Program-made: the position numbers and the translations under genes
In this document: one piece after another, positions 15,347-24,399 of the stretch
Layout: every line of letters begins with the position of its first letter
How positions within the stretch are numbered: the stretch's first letter is position 1
The notes under the pieces: model-generated
Seen by the model: the letters and a program-made list of their open reading frames with translations, nothing else
Databases searched by the model: none
What the model was told of the DNA's origin: nothing
Assembly (NCBI RefSeq): GCF_014205295.1
Contig: NZ_JACHNF010000001.1
Coordinates: forward strand, 7,502,001 to 7,566,000
Length of the DNA stretch: 64,000 bases
Source of the DNA: Kribbella solani
GTDB lineage: Bacteria; Actinomycetota; Actinomycetes; Propionibacteriales; Kribbellaceae
Direction: 5' to 3'

Positions 15347-18312
15347 GCGACGGCGTCTACGACATGCCGGAGGAGCCGCCCCGCCGGGCGCGGCGAACGG
15401 GCGGCCGTCCACGGGCGCTGCTGCCGACGATCGCCACGCTGATCGTCCTGCTCATCCTCTTCAGCGTTTTCACCGATGTCTGGACTCAGCGGCTCTGGTA
15501 CCGCTCGGTTGACCTCGGCTCGGTGTTCAGCACCGTGCTCGGCACCCGGGTGCTGCTGTTCGCCGTCGTCGGACTGGTGATGGCGGCAGCCGTCGTCGCG
15601 AACATCATCGTCGCGTTCCGCACCCGGCCGCGGGTCGCGCTCGCGCCGTCGCCCAGCCCAGGGTTCGAGCGGTACGGCGATCTGCTGCAGCAGCACGGGA
15701 AGATCGCGGTCGGCGTGATCGCCACCCTGATGCTGGTCTTCGGCGGTTCGGCCGCGTCGGGGGAGTGGAAGGTCTTCCTGGCCTGGCGCAACCGGACCCC
15801 GTTCGGTGTCACCGACAAGCACTTCAACAAGGACATCTCGTTCTTCGTCTTCGACTACCCGTGGCTGCGGGTGCTGCTCGGCTTCGGCTACTCGATCGTC
15901 CTCCTGTCGCTGGTCGCGGCGATCATCACCCACTACTTGTACGGGGGATTCCGCCCGTCCGCGAAGGGGCAGAAGGCCTCCGGCGCCGCGCAGGTGCAGT
16001 TCTCCGTGCTGCTGGGCCTGCTCGTACTGCTGAAGGCCTTCAGCTACTGGCTGGACCGTTTCGGACTCACCACTTCCGACGGCAGACTCTTCACCGGTAT
16101 CTCCTACACGGGTGACAACGCGATCCTGCCCAGCAAGGAGATCCTGGCGGTCATCGCGGTCCTGTGTGCTGTCCTGTTCTTCGCCAATGTGGTCCGCCGG
16201 ACCTGGCTGCTGCCCGGTGTCGGCACGGTGGTGCTGATCCTGTCGGCGATCCTCCTCGGCGCGCTCTGGCCGGCGGCACTCCAGCAGTTGCGCGTACGGC
16301 CGAGCGAGCCGGTGCGTGAAGGCCCGTACATCACGAAGAACATCGAGGCGACGCGGCAGGCGTACGGACTCGAACAGGCCGATGTCACCGACTATCAGGC
16401 CAAGACGACCGCGACTCCGGCCGAGCTGTTGCAGGACACCGAGGTGCTGCCCGGTATCCGGCTGATCGACCCGAGCGTGGTCGGCCCGACCTTCGAGCAG
16501 CTTCAGCAGGTCCGCGGGTTCTACTCGTTCCCGACCGATCTGGACGTCGACCGGTACAGGATCAACGGCAAGGTCAACGACACGGTCATCGCCGTCCGTG
16601 AGGTGCAGGTCGACCGGCTGCCGGCCGGTCAGCGCAACTGGAACAACGACCACACCGTCTACACCCACGGTTACGGCGTGGTGGCCGCGAACGGCAACCA
16701 GCGCGCCGCCGACGGTACGCCGGTCTGGACCGAGAAGGACCTGCCACCGACCGGGCAGCTCGGCAAGTACGAACCGCGGATCTACTTCGGCGAGCAGTCC
16801 CCGGACTACTCGATCGTCGGCGCTCCGAAGGGTGCACAGCCGGTCGAGCTCGACACTCCGGAGGGCAAGTCCGGCGGCGACCCGACGCTGAACACCTACG
16901 AGGGCAAGGGCGGCGTGCCGGTCGGGTCGTTCTTCAACCGGTTGCTCTACGCCACCAAGTTCCGCGACGCGAACCTGCTGCTCTCCAGCCGGGTCAACCC
17001 GGACTCGAAGATCCTCTACGACCGTACCCCGCGCGAGCGGGTCGAGAAGGCGGCGCCGTGGCTGACGCCGGACGGTGACCCGTACCCGGCGATCGTCGAC
17101 GGTCAGGTGGTCTGGATCGTCGACGGCTACACCACCTCGGACAACTACCCGTACTCCGAAAAGGTCGCGCTGGACGTCAGCACCCGGGACACCACCACGG
17201 GCCGCGGCACGATCGCCCAGCAGCCGAGCGAGAAAATCAACTACATCCGCAACTCGGTCAAGGCCGTCGTGAACGCGTACGACGGTTCGGTCCAGCTGTA
17301 CGCGTGGGACGACTCCGACCCGGTGCTGAAGACCTGGATGAAGGCCTTCCCCGGAACCGTCAAGCCGAAGTCGGACATCTCGCCGGACCTGATGGCGCAC
17401 CTCCGCTACCCGGAGGACATGTTCAAGGTGCAGCGCGACATGCTCGCCAAGTACCACGTCCAGGACTCGGACACCTGGTACCAGAACAGCGATCTGTGGC
17501 GTGTTCCGGACGACCCGACCGCGGTCTCCTCCGGTGACTCCTCGACGCATATCCCGCAGCCTCCCTTCTATCTCTCGTTGCGGATGCCGGGTCAGTCCGA
17601 CCCGAAGTTCTCGTTGACGTCCGTCTACGTACCGAACGGTGAACGGGAGAACCTCACTGCGTTCATGGCAGTGGATTCCGAGGCCACGTCACCGGATTAC
17701 GGCAAGTTCCGGATTCTGCGATTGCCGGGCAACCTGCAGATACCTGGTCCGGGGCAGGTCTACAACAAGTTCCAGACCGACGAAGGCATCAGACAGGCGT
17801 TGCTGCCGATCAACCAGCCGAACAGCGGCGCAAGAGCCCAGTTCGGGAACTTGCTGACGCTGCCGCTCGGTGGAGGTCTGCTCTACGTCCAGCCGGTGTA
17901 CTCGGTGCGGACCAGTGGACCGGGTAGTTATCCCGTCCTCCGGTACGTCCTGGTGTCCTTCGGTGATCGGGTCGCCTACGGGTCCTCGCTGCAGGAAGCC
18001 CTGACCAAGGTCTTCAACACCAGCGTCGACACCGGCGAACAACCACCGGGAACCAAGACGCCGCCGGCGCAGCAGGCGAACCAGACCGTGAAGCAGGCGC
18101 TGGCCGAGGCCGAAGCCGCGTACACGGCGGCGCAGACCGCCCTGAAGAACGGCAACCTCGCCGAGTACCAGGCGCAGGTGGACAAGATGAAGCAGGCGAT
18201 CGACAGGGCCGCCGCTGCCGGTGCCGCGGTCACTCCGACTCCGACACCTGCGAAGCCATCCGCGACAACGACGCCGAATCCGTCGAGTCCGCCGAGCTCA
18301 CCGACCGGCTGA
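15343..18312 (+). CDS. UPF0182 family large membrane protein
   Basis: 989 residues. Seven hydrophobic helices in the first third (about residues 25-330), then a large extracytoplasmic domain containing PSVVGPTFEQLQQVRGFYSFPTDLDVDRY and IYFGEQSPDYSIVG, diagnostic for UPF0182 proteins. The tail (about 905-989) is an Ala/Gln-rich, probably helical segment ending in Pro/Thr/Ser repeats. Family members are universal in actinobacteria but without an assigned reaction. ATGA overlap with PPA1309; strong terminator after the stop. Confidence 0.92.
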   Translation: MSDGVYDMPEEPPRRARRTGGRPRALLPTIATLIVLLILFSVFTDVWTQRLWYRSVDLGSVFSTVLGTRVLLFAVVGLVMAAAVVANIIVAFRTRPRVALAPSPSPGFERYGDLLQQHGKIAVGVIATLMLVFGGSAASGEWKVFLAWRNRTPFGVTDKHFNKDISFFVFDYPWLRVLLGFGYSIVLLSLVAAIITHYLYGGFRPSAKGQKASGAAQVQFSVLLGLLVLLKAFSYWLDRFGLTTSDGRLFTGISYTGDNAILPSKEILAVIAVLCAVLFFANVVRRTWLLPGVGTVVLILSAILLGALWPAALQQLRVRPSEPVREGPYITKNIEATRQAYGLEQADVTDYQAKTTATPAELLQDTEVLPGIRLIDPSVVGPTFEQLQQVRGFYSFPTDLDVDRYRINGKVNDTVIAVREVQVDRLPAGQRNWNNDHTVYTHGYGVVAANGNQRAADGTPVWTEKDLPPTGQLGKYEPRIYFGEQSPDYSIVGAPKGAQPVELDTPEGKSGGDPTLNTYEGKGGVPVGSFFNRLLYATKFRDANLLLSSRVNPDSKILYDRTPRERVEKAAPWLTPDGDPYPAIVDGQVVWIVDGYTTSDNYPYSEKVALDVSTRDTTTGRGTIAQQPSEKINYIRNSVKAVVNAYDGSVQLYAWDDSDPVLKTWMKAFPGTVKPKSDISPDLMAHLRYPEDMFKVQRDMLAKYHVQDSDTWYQNSDLWRVPDDPTAVSSGDSSTHIPQPPFYLSLRMPGQSDPKFSLTSVYVPNGERENLTAFMAVDSEATSPDYGKFRILRLPGNLQIPGPGQVYNKFQTDEGIRQALLPINQPNSGARAQFGNLLTLPLGGGLLYVQPVYSVRTSGPGSYPVLRYVLVSFGDRVAYGSSLQEALTKVFNTSVDTGEQPPGTKTPPAQQANQTVKQALAEAEAAYTAAQTALKNGNLAEYQAQVDKMKQAIDRAAAAGAAVTPTPTPAKPSATTTPNPSSPPSSPTG

Positions 18313-18327
18313 CCCACGCGGCTTCCC

Positions 18328-18365
18328 GGGGCGGCGACACCGACAACAGTCGGCGTCGCCGCCCC
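18328..18365 (+). terminator. Hairpin terminator after UPF0182 gene
   Basis: Perfect 11-bp stem GGGGCGGCGAC / GTCGCCGCCCC around a 16-nt loop, 15 bases after the stop codon. Confidence 0.75.
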
Positions 18366-18368
18366 GTT

Positions 18369-18411
18369 CCGTTGCCTACGGCATCAGGGCTCCGTTGCCT
18401 ACGGCATCAGG
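18369..18411. repeat. Short direct repeat of 20 bp
   Basis: CCGTTGCCTACGGCATCAGG occurs at 18369-18388 and again at 18392-18411 (23-bp period). The second copy runs into the last codons of the convergent secreted-protein gene. Confidence 0.8.
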
Positions 18412-18991
18412 TTTTCGACTCCGGGCGGAACTCGGCCGCGGTGTCCAACACGTCCTCGTCCGTGAAGCGTTCGGGGTCGACTGTCACCTCGGCGGCGACA
18501 CCCGGCTCGATGAAGTAGAACACCTCGTCGCCGGCGAACAGACCGTCGTACCCACCGACCTTGACCGGCGTCAACTGCCAACTGCCCGGCTCCTTCTCCT
18601 CATACTCGATCAGGAACTTGTTCAGCGCCTCGAGATCGGTCAGCCGCTCGCCGCGCAGCGTCTTCACGGTCAGGTCGACCTTGTACGCGCCTTCCGCGTC
18701 CGGACCGGTCTCCCAGACCCGGCTGTGGAATGAAACGTCGCCCCACTCGTACTCGAAGTCGCTCGGTCTGCCGATGCCTTCGGGTAGGTGCCCGATCACG
18801 AAGCCGTCCAAGGTGTCAGCCCTTTGCTCGGTCGATGGAGGTGCCGCCGCGTAGGCCGACGCTGCCGTGACCTCGTGCGCCGACGCGGGGACGGCCGCCG
18901 ACAGACCTAGCGAGGCGAGGACGACCGTGCTTCCGGTCACGATACGACGAGCAGACGGCACGACTCGGGAACGAAGCGATGAACACGACAT
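18407..18991 (-). CDS. Secreted protein of unknown function
   Basis: 194 residues with a cleavable signal peptide: basic n-region, hydrophobic TGSTVVLASLGLSAAVPASA, probable cleavage after ASA near residue 38. The mature part is acidic, with FVIGHLPEGIGRPSDFEYEWGDVSFHSRVWE and VKVGGYDGLFAGDEVFYFIEPGVAAEV, a beta-rich pattern found in several actinobacterial exported proteins without assigned function. Upstream is a GGAGG sequence on the minus strand. No operon partner. Confidence 0.7.
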   Translation of the reverse strand: MSCSSLRSRVVPSARRIVTGSTVVLASLGLSAAVPASAHEVTAASAYAAAPPSTEQRADTLDGFVIGHLPEGIGRPSDFEYEWGDVSFHSRVWETGPDAEGAYKVDLTVKTLRGERLTDLEALNKFLIEYEEKEPGSWQLTPVKVGGYDGLFAGDEVFYFIEPGVAAEVTVDPERFTDEDVLDTAAEFRPESKT

Positions 18992-19143
18992 GGCTGCCTC
19001 CTGGGAACCGCGGCGCCCCGCCTGCTGCGAGACACCTTCCTGCCCAAGAAGATGCAGCGATCACCCCACCCGCGGACGGACGATTCCGAAACCTGTGGAC
19101 AACCCGCTCCTCGAAGCGCGATCACCCGGTCCCGGGAGCCGAT

Positions 19144-19172
19144 TTGGTTGCTCAGCCCAAATCCTCTAAGCT
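19144..19172 (+). promoter_or_regulatory. Promoter of first initiator tRNA gene
   Basis: TTGGTT (19144-19149), 17-bp spacer, TAAGCT (19167-19172), placing the transcription start about 6-8 bases before the tRNA. The same -35 hexamer and spacing are found at the second copy. Confidence 0.65.
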
Positions 19173-19185
19173 AAAGACACAACGA

Positions 19186-19262
19186 CGCGGGGTGGAGCAG
19201 CTCGGTAGCTCGCTGGGCTCATAACCCAGAGGTCGCAGGTTCAAATCCTGCCCCCGCTACCA
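19186..19262 (+). tRNA. Initiator tRNA-fMet (CAT), copy 1
   Basis: Cloverleaf starting CGCGGGGTGGAGCAG. C1 cannot pair with the T at position 72, and the anticodon stem has three G-C pairs (CTGGG-CTCATAA-CCCAG), both initiator hallmarks. Anticodon CAT. The 3' CCA is encoded in the DNA (19260-19262). It is identical to the copy at 21515 through base 73. Confidence 0.96.
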
Positions 19263-19268
19263 GGAAAA

Positions 19269-19305
19269 GCCCACTGACTTGGCGAAATGCCAGTCAGTGG
19301 GCTTT
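19269..19305 (+). terminator. Terminator of first initiator tRNA
   Basis: GCCCACTGAC / GTCAGTGGGC stem extended by TGGC/GCCA around GAAAT, followed by TTT, just after the tRNA. Confidence 0.8.
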
Positions 19306-19375
19306 CGCCATTCACCACGGGATCAAGTCGTTCGGCACTTGCATTCGGTACTCGGGTACGGGCTCAGCGTCGGGG

Positions 19376-19738
19376 ATGAGTGCGAATGAAGACTGGGTGT
19401 CGTCCGCTTGTACGTTGCCGACGGTTGAGTGGCCGTTGCGGGTTGCTGAGTTTGACCAGTTGTTCGCGACTGCGCTGCGTGCGGTTGAGTGGCGGGATGC
19501 AATGAGGTTGTTGCTGGTACTGGATGCCGGCGCGCAGGCGGCCGCGCGTGAGCTGACGGATCGGGAGACGGGTTGCTGCTCGTTCTTCAGCTTCACCTTC
19601 GCGCCGGCCGGGGACGGCACGGTCCACCTTAAGGTCGGCGTACCGCCGGCTCACAGCGCGGTGCTGGGAGCGCCGGCGGCCCGCGCCGGGGAAGTGGCGA
19701 ATTCATCTCGGATTTCGGAGATAGATCTTTCATCCTGA
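19376..19738 (+). CDS. Conserved CCSFF-motif protein of unknown function
   Basis: 120 residues. CTLPTVEWPLRVAEFDQLFA (about 12-31) and RELTDRETGCCSFFSFTF (about 58-75) match a small conserved actinobacterial family of unknown function, commonly found next to MerR regulators; the Cys pair could bind metal. No MerR gene is present here. The last 15 residues after AARAG look like a non-conserved extension. GGGG precedes the ATG. It lies just downstream of an initiator tRNA and its terminator. Confidence 0.7.
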   Translation: MSANEDWVSSACTLPTVEWPLRVAEFDQLFATALRAVEWRDAMRLLLVLDAGAQAAARELTDRETGCCSFFSFTFAPAGDGTVHLKVGVPPAHSAVLGAPAARAGEVANSSRISEIDLSS

Positions 19739-19793
19739 AGAGAGACTATGCTGGCGCCAACGGAACTTCGGCGAGTGCGGAAGGGCGTGGCAG

Positions 19794-20684
19794 ATGACCG
19801 CCGTCAGCGTCATCGGGCTCGGGACCATGGGGCAAGGGATCGCGGTCGCCGCCGCCGCGGCCGGGCATGTGGTCGCGGTCTTCGATCAGCCGGAGCGGCT
19901 CGAGGGTTGCGTACGCGCCCTGAGCGATCGTTTCGCGCGATACACCGCCAACGGTGAGCTGAAGATCACCGCGTACGGAGTGCTCGGTGATGCTGTCCGC
20001 GGCGCCGAGATCGTGATCGAGGCGGTTCCGGAGGATCTCGGCGTCAAGCATGAACTCTTCAAGGACCTCAACGCGCATCTCGACCCGGCTGCGGTCCTCG
20101 CGACCAACACCTCGTCATTACCGCTCGACCAGCTGGCCGGGCCGGTCGCGGCGCCCGAACGTTTCCTGGCCGCGCACTTCTTCAATCCCGCCGAGCTGAT
20201 CCCCGGCGTCGAGGTCGCCGCCACCCCGCGGACGGCCCAGGAATCGATCGACCGCCTGACCACCTTCCTGCACTCGTGCGGCAAGGAGCCGATCCTGGTC
20301 GCGCCCCGCGCCGGCTTCGTCGCGAACCGCCTGCAGCTCGCCCTCTTCCTCGAGGCGCTGGCGTGCGTCGAGGACGGCACCGCGACGGCGGAGGAGGTCG
20401 ACGCGGTCATCCGGCGGACGGTTGGTTTCCGGCTGCCGGCGTACGGTCCGTTCACGATCGCCGACATGGCAGGTCTCGATGTCTACCACGCGATCCTCGG
20501 GGTTCTGCAAACGGAGTACGGCCCCCGCTTCGCCGTACCCGAGCGCCTGCAAGAGCTGATCGATGCAGGCCGGCTGGGTGTGAAGGCCGGCGCCGGGTTC
20601 CGCGAGTACTCCCGCAGCGACGCGGCGGACCTGGTCGGACGCCGAGATGCGCTCTACCGCCGGCTGGCCGAGGCCCTGGCATGA
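19794..20684 (+). CDS. 3-hydroxyacyl-CoA dehydrogenase family protein
   Basis: 296 residues. N-terminal NAD-binding Rossmann fold (VIGLGTMGQGIAVAAAAAGH, residues 5-24), the conserved ATNTSSLP and AAHFFNPAELIPGVEV segments with the catalytic His, and the C-terminal helical 3HCDH domain (about 185-285). Enzymes of this type oxidise L-3-hydroxyacyl-CoAs or related hydroxy acids. The stop overlaps the ATG of a following, broken SDR gene, so the two once formed an operon. Substrate unknown. Confidence 0.88.
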   Translation: MTAVSVIGLGTMGQGIAVAAAAAGHVVAVFDQPERLEGCVRALSDRFARYTANGELKITAYGVLGDAVRGAEIVIEAVPEDLGVKHELFKDLNAHLDPAAVLATNTSSLPLDQLAGPVAAPERFLAAHFFNPAELIPGVEVAATPRTAQESIDRLTTFLHSCGKEPILVAPRAGFVANRLQLALFLEALACVEDGTATAEEVDAVIRRTVGFRLPAYGPFTIADMAGLDVYHAILGVLQTEYGPRFAVPERLQELIDAGRLGVKAGAGFREYSRSDAADLVGRRDALYRRLAEALA

Positions 20685-21458
20685 AAGCAGTCATGAAAGC
20701 AGCCGGGAAAGCGGTAGTGACCGGCGCCGGGCGGGGCATCGGCCGAGCGATCGCGGTACGGCTCGCCGCCGATGGTGCCGAGGTCGTACTGGGCGGCCGC
20801 GACACCGATGCATTGAAGGAAACCGCGAGACTCTTGGACGGCGAGGTCATGTCGTCGCGGTGGATGTGTCGGACGAGCAGTCGGTACGGCGGTTCGGCCG
20901 CGAGACTCGGGAGCGGTTCGGCGTACCCGATGTGGTGGTGTGCAACAGCGGAGTCGGCGGTCCTTCGGGATTACTGTGGGAGTTGGAGCTTGCGGACTGG
21001 GAGCAGACGTTCGACGTCAATGTGACCGGGACGTTCCTGACCCTGCGCGAGTTCATGCCAGGCATGATCGAGCGTGGCAGCGGCAGCGCCGTGCTGATCG
21101 GCTCGATGACCGGGAAGCGGCCGCTGGCCGGGCGTACTCCGTGCGCGGCATCCAAGCTCGCACTCGTCGGCCTTGCCCGCACCCTCGCACTCGAAGCCGG
21201 ACCGGACGGCGTCAGAGTCAACGTCGTTCCCCGGGTTTCGTCGCCGGCCCGCGCCTGGACTGGGTCATCGATGCCCAGGCCGAAACCCTCGCCGAAGACC
21301 CGACGGTCCTCCGCGCCAAACTGACCGCCGACATTCCCCTCCGCCGCTTCGTTCCACCCGAAGACGTCGCCGCCGCCGTCGCGTACCTCGCCTCCCCGGC
21401 CGCCGCCTCAATCACCGGCACCGACCTCAACGTCACCGCCGGCCTGGAGATGCACTGA
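20681..21458 (+). pseudogene. Short-chain dehydrogenase pseudogene
   Basis: Three consecutive frames together give one SDR of about 258 residues. Frame one supplies the start and TGAGRGIGRAIAVRLAADGAEV cofactor loop; at about 20845 the reading moves one base back to GHVVAVDVSDEQS, VVVCNSGVGG and the Ser-containing VLIGSMTGKRP; at about 21228 it moves one base back again to SPGFVAGPRLDWV and the C-terminal PPEDVAAAVAYLASPAA. Both breaks look like one-base deletions, the second at a CCCC run. In addition the catalytic YxxSK motif reads TPCAASK, Cys for Tyr. Three lesions argue for real decay rather than one sequencing error. Confidence 0.8.
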
Positions 21459-21466
21459 GGGGCGAG

Positions 21467-21495
21467 TTGGTTGCTCAGGGGTGATCATCTACACT
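21467..21495 (+). promoter_or_regulatory. Promoter of second initiator tRNA gene
   Basis: TTGGTT (21467-21472), 17-bp spacer, TACACT (21490-21495), matching the layout of the promoter before the first copy. The TTGGTTGCTCAG block is identical in both. Confidence 0.65.
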
Positions 21496-21514
21496 CGTTC
21501 TCGTACGAAAGCGG

Positions 21515-21588
21515 CGCGGGGTGGAGCAGCTCGGTAGCTCGCTGGGCTCATAACCCAGAGGTCGCAGGTTCAAATCCTGCCCCCGCTA
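21515..21588 (+). tRNA. Initiator tRNA-fMet (CAT), copy 2
   Basis: Identical to the copy at 19186 over all 74 bases up to position 73, with the same C1/T72 mismatch and CAT anticodon. The next bases are CTT, so CCA is not encoded and must be added enzymatically. Confidence 0.96.
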
Positions 21589-21593
21589 CTTGG

Positions 21594-21630
21594 AAGGCCC
21601 TCTGATCAGGCGAACTGGTCAGAGGGCCTT
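21594..21630 (+). terminator. Terminator of second initiator tRNA
   Basis: Perfect 12-bp stem AAGGCCCTCTGA / TCAGAGGGCCTT, followed by CATTT. Confidence 0.85.
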
Positions 21631-21800
21631 CATTTGTGCTCCGGAAGGAGCCGGACGGTCCGGGCAGGGGGTTGCTGCCGCGGTCAGGTTCTCGCTTCCC
21701 GACAGGCGGACCGTGGAAGGCCGTGAGCGCTGTCCGTCAGTAGGCTGGCGGGCGTGGCTGGTTCGGTGGCGGGCCAGGGCGTTCGGCGTGGGAGAGATGA

Positions 21801-22730
21801 TTGGACAGCAAGCCTGAGCTTTCGGGGATTCTTGGTGGGGGACGGCGGACGCGGTTGTTGTTCTACGGGATGACGCCGCCGCGGCAGTCGATGGAAGCGG
21901 CGGCGCGTGATCGGTTCGTCGAGGTGACCAGGGGGCGGCTCGAAACGCTCGACGTGGATGCGTTGATCCTCTACGACATCGACGAAGAGGCCGAGCGGAC
22001 TCCGGACGAGCGGCCGTTTCCGTTCAGCCCGACGATGGATCCGGCGGACTTCCTGACTGACCATCTGAGCTGGTGGGACCGTCCGGCGATCGTGTACCGG
22101 TCTGTCGGCAAGTACGCGCCGGCTGAGCTGGACTCGTGGGTACGACGGCCGTCCGACCGGCTCGGGACGGTGCTAGTCGGTGCGGCCACCAGCACCGCGC
22201 CCGTCAAGACCACACTGCCGGACGCGTACGACCTGTGGCGGCGCGGCGAATCCACGCTGCCGCTCGGAGGCGTCACGATCCCGGAGCGGCACGCGTCCCG
22301 GCAGGACGAACATCACCGTTTGCTCCGTAAGCAGCAGAGTGGCTGCTCGTTCTTCGTCACCCAGGTCGTGTACGACGTCGGCGCCGCGATGGATCTCGCT
22401 TCGGACTATCTCTACCTGTGCCGCGAGCAGGGCCTCGAACCAGTGCCGATGGTGTTCACGCTGTCGATCTGCGGTTCGGTGAAGACGCTGGAATTCCTTG
22501 CCTGGCTGGGCGTACGGGTTCCACGCTGGCTGCGCAACGAGCTGGTGCACTCCGCTGATCCGGTCGCCGACTCGTACGCCCATTGTGTCGCGATCGCCCG
22601 TACCTTGTCGGCGTACTGCCACGACCACGGTGTCCCGTTCGGCTTCAACGTCGAAAGCGTCTCCACCCGCCGGGTCGAGAACGACGCGAGCATCGCGCTC
22701 GTCAAGGAACTACGCACCTTCGTCGGCTGA
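21801..22730 (+). CDS. Methylenetetrahydrofolate reductase-like (MetF family) protein
   Basis: 309 residues with the TIM-barrel pattern of FAD-dependent MTHFR proteins: LFYGMTPPRQSMEAA near the N-terminus in place of the usual EFFPPK start, DALILYDIDEE, and QQSGCSFFVTQVVYD (about 175-189), which corresponds to the AGADFxxTQ segment. Known MTHFR reduces methylenetetrahydrofolate to methyltetrahydrofolate; this divergent branch may use another folate or flavin reaction. TTG start chosen because GGAGA lies five bases upstream and no in-frame ATG precedes the conserved part. It follows the second initiator tRNA. Confidence 0.7.
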   Translation: MDSKPELSGILGGGRRTRLLFYGMTPPRQSMEAAARDRFVEVTRGRLETLDVDALILYDIDEEAERTPDERPFPFSPTMDPADFLTDHLSWWDRPAIVYRSVGKYAPAELDSWVRRPSDRLGTVLVGAATSTAPVKTTLPDAYDLWRRGESTLPLGGVTIPERHASRQDEHHRLLRKQQSGCSFFVTQVVYDVGAAMDLASDYLYLCREQGLEPVPMVFTLSICGSVKTLEFLAWLGVRVPRWLRNELVHSADPVADSYAHCVAIARTLSAYCHDHGVPFGFNVESVSTRRVENDASIALVKELRTFVG

Positions 22731-22842
22731 ACGGAGTGCGGCCCGATCGCCGGGAAGTCGGCGAATTTCGGTTGACGGCTACCTTTCGAAGGTTTCTTAC
22801 GTAAGAATGCGGCGCAACTCGTCGATCGAACGGAGAGCGCCC

Positions 22843-24399
22843 GTGACCGCACCCCCACCGCCAGAACTCGATCGGCGGCGATTTCTGCAGCTCAGTGGTC
22901 TGACCGCCGCGACGGTCTCGCTCGGTGTTGCCGCGCCGGCCAGCGCGGTCACCGAACCCCGGCGTCCGATCCCGGCCGGCGTGTTCGCGCTGGGCGTGGC
23001 CTCCGGTGAGCCGATGCCGGACGGATTCGTGCTCTGGACCCGGCTCGCACCGGACCCGGGCGCGCTCGACGGACACGGCGGGATGGGCAAAGAAGACGTG
23101 CCGGTCACCTACCAAGTGGCGACGGACCGGCGGTTCACCCGGGTAGTGCGCGCCGGCGTGGCGATCGCGTCGCCGGAGCTTGGGCACTCGGTACACCCCG
23201 AGGTCCGCGGCCTGCAGCCCGGCCGCGAGTACTTCTACCGGTTCCGGGCCGGCGCCCAGGTCAGCCCGATCGGCCGGGCCAAGACGTTCCCGGCGCCAGG
23301 GCAGCAGGGGACGACGTTCTCCTTCGCGACCGCGTCGTGCCAGGCCTGGTACCACGGCTACTTCTCGGCGTACAAGCACCTGGCCGCGCGTACCGACCTG
23401 GATGCAGTGTTCTTCCTCGGCGACTACATCTACGAGTACGGAATCGTTGCCGGCGGCAATCTCTGGAAACAGGGTGTCACGGTCGGCCCGGAGCACGCGG
23501 TCGAGATCGAGACCCTGGAGCAGTACCGGTTGCGCTACGGCTTGTTCAAGTCCGATCCCGATCTGCAGGCGGCTCATGCGGCCGCGCCCTGGCTGCTCAC
23601 CTGGGACGACCACGAGGTGCAGAACAACTACGGCAACAACACCTCGTACTACGGCATCCCGCCCGAGCTCTTCCCGTACCGCCGCGCCGTCGCGTACCGG
23701 GCCTTCTACGAGAACCTGCCGATCTCACTGAACAGTCTGCCGGAAGGCCCCGATCTGCAGCTCTACCGGCGGCTCGACGTCGGCACACTGGCCCGGATCA
23801 ACATGCTCGACGGCCGCCAGTACCGGGATCCGGTGCCGACCAGTGAAGCCGACCGGCTCAGTGAGTCGCGCACCATCCTCGGCGCGGCGCAGGAGCAATG
23901 GCTGTACGACGGGCTGAAGGGCTCCCCGGCTACCTGGAACATCCTGGCCAACGGCGTCGTGTTCACCGCTGTCACCGACGACCGGACCGAGCAGTGGGAC
24001 GGTTATCCCGCCAACCGCAAGCGGCTGCTGGCCGCGATGGGGGAGACCTCGAACACGGTCGTCCTGACCGGTGACGTGCACCGGGCCATCGCCTCCGAGC
24101 TGAAGGCCGACTTCGCGGACCCGGCCTCGAAGACCATCGGTGTCGAGTTGATCTGCTCCTCGATCGCCTCCGACGGGGATGGTGCCGAGACCGACGGCTA
24201 CGCCAAGGACTGGATGGCTCATCCGTACATGAAGTTCTACAACGCCCGTCGCGGTTATGTGTACGCGCGAATCACCGAGACGGAGATGATCTCGGAGTTC
24301 GTCAAGGTGCCGTACGTCCAGGCCGACGCGAATGCCGTCGCGACCGTCGCGGCACGATTCCGGACACCGGCCGGCGCGCCCCGATTGGAGGCTCTGTGA
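22843..24399 (+). CDS. phoD: PhoD-family alkaline phosphatase, Tat-exported
   Basis: 518 residues. Twin-arginine signal (DRRRFLQLSGLTAATVSLGVAAPASA) at the N-terminus indicates folded export. PhoD_N domain (about 40-130: FALGVASGEPMPDGFVLWTRL) precedes the phosphodiesterase domain with FFLGDYIYEYG, LLTWDDHEVQNNYG, and VVLTGDVHRA, the residues that bind Ca/Fe in PhoD. Hydrolyses phosphomono- and diesters outside the cell. The GTG start has GGAGAG seven bases upstream; an ATG at 22807 is an alternative. Overlaps the next gene. Confidence 0.92.
   Translation: MTAPPPPELDRRRFLQLSGLTAATVSLGVAAPASAVTEPRRPIPAGVFALGVASGEPMPDGFVLWTRLAPDPGALDGHGGMGKEDVPVTYQVATDRRFTRVVRAGVAIASPELGHSVHPEVRGLQPGREYFYRFRAGAQVSPIGRAKTFPAPGQQGTTFSFATASCQAWYHGYFSAYKHLAARTDLDAVFFLGDYIYEYGIVAGGNLWKQGVTVGPEHAVEIETLEQYRLRYGLFKSDPDLQAAHAAAPWLLTWDDHEVQNNYGNNTSYYGIPPELFPYRRAVAYRAFYENLPISLNSLPEGPDLQLYRRLDVGTLARINMLDGRQYRDPVPTSEADRLSESRTILGAAQEQWLYDGLKGSPATWNILANGVVFTAVTDDRTEQWDGYPANRKRLLAAMGETSNTVVLTGDVHRAIASELKADFADPASKTIGVELICSSIASDGDGAETDGYAKDWMAHPYMKFYNARRGYVYARITETEMISEFVKVPYVQADANAVATVAARFRTPAGAPRLEAL

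Noticed and set aside
13408..17550. Very long minus-strand open frame (1380 codons)
   Set aside because: High-GC shadow of the S16, PPA1309 and UPF0182 genes, Arg/His/Asp-rich with no domain.
19186..21588. Integrated element between duplicated tRNA genes
   Set aside because: No integrase, no phage genes; contents look chromosomal, and tRNA copies are complete with own promoters.
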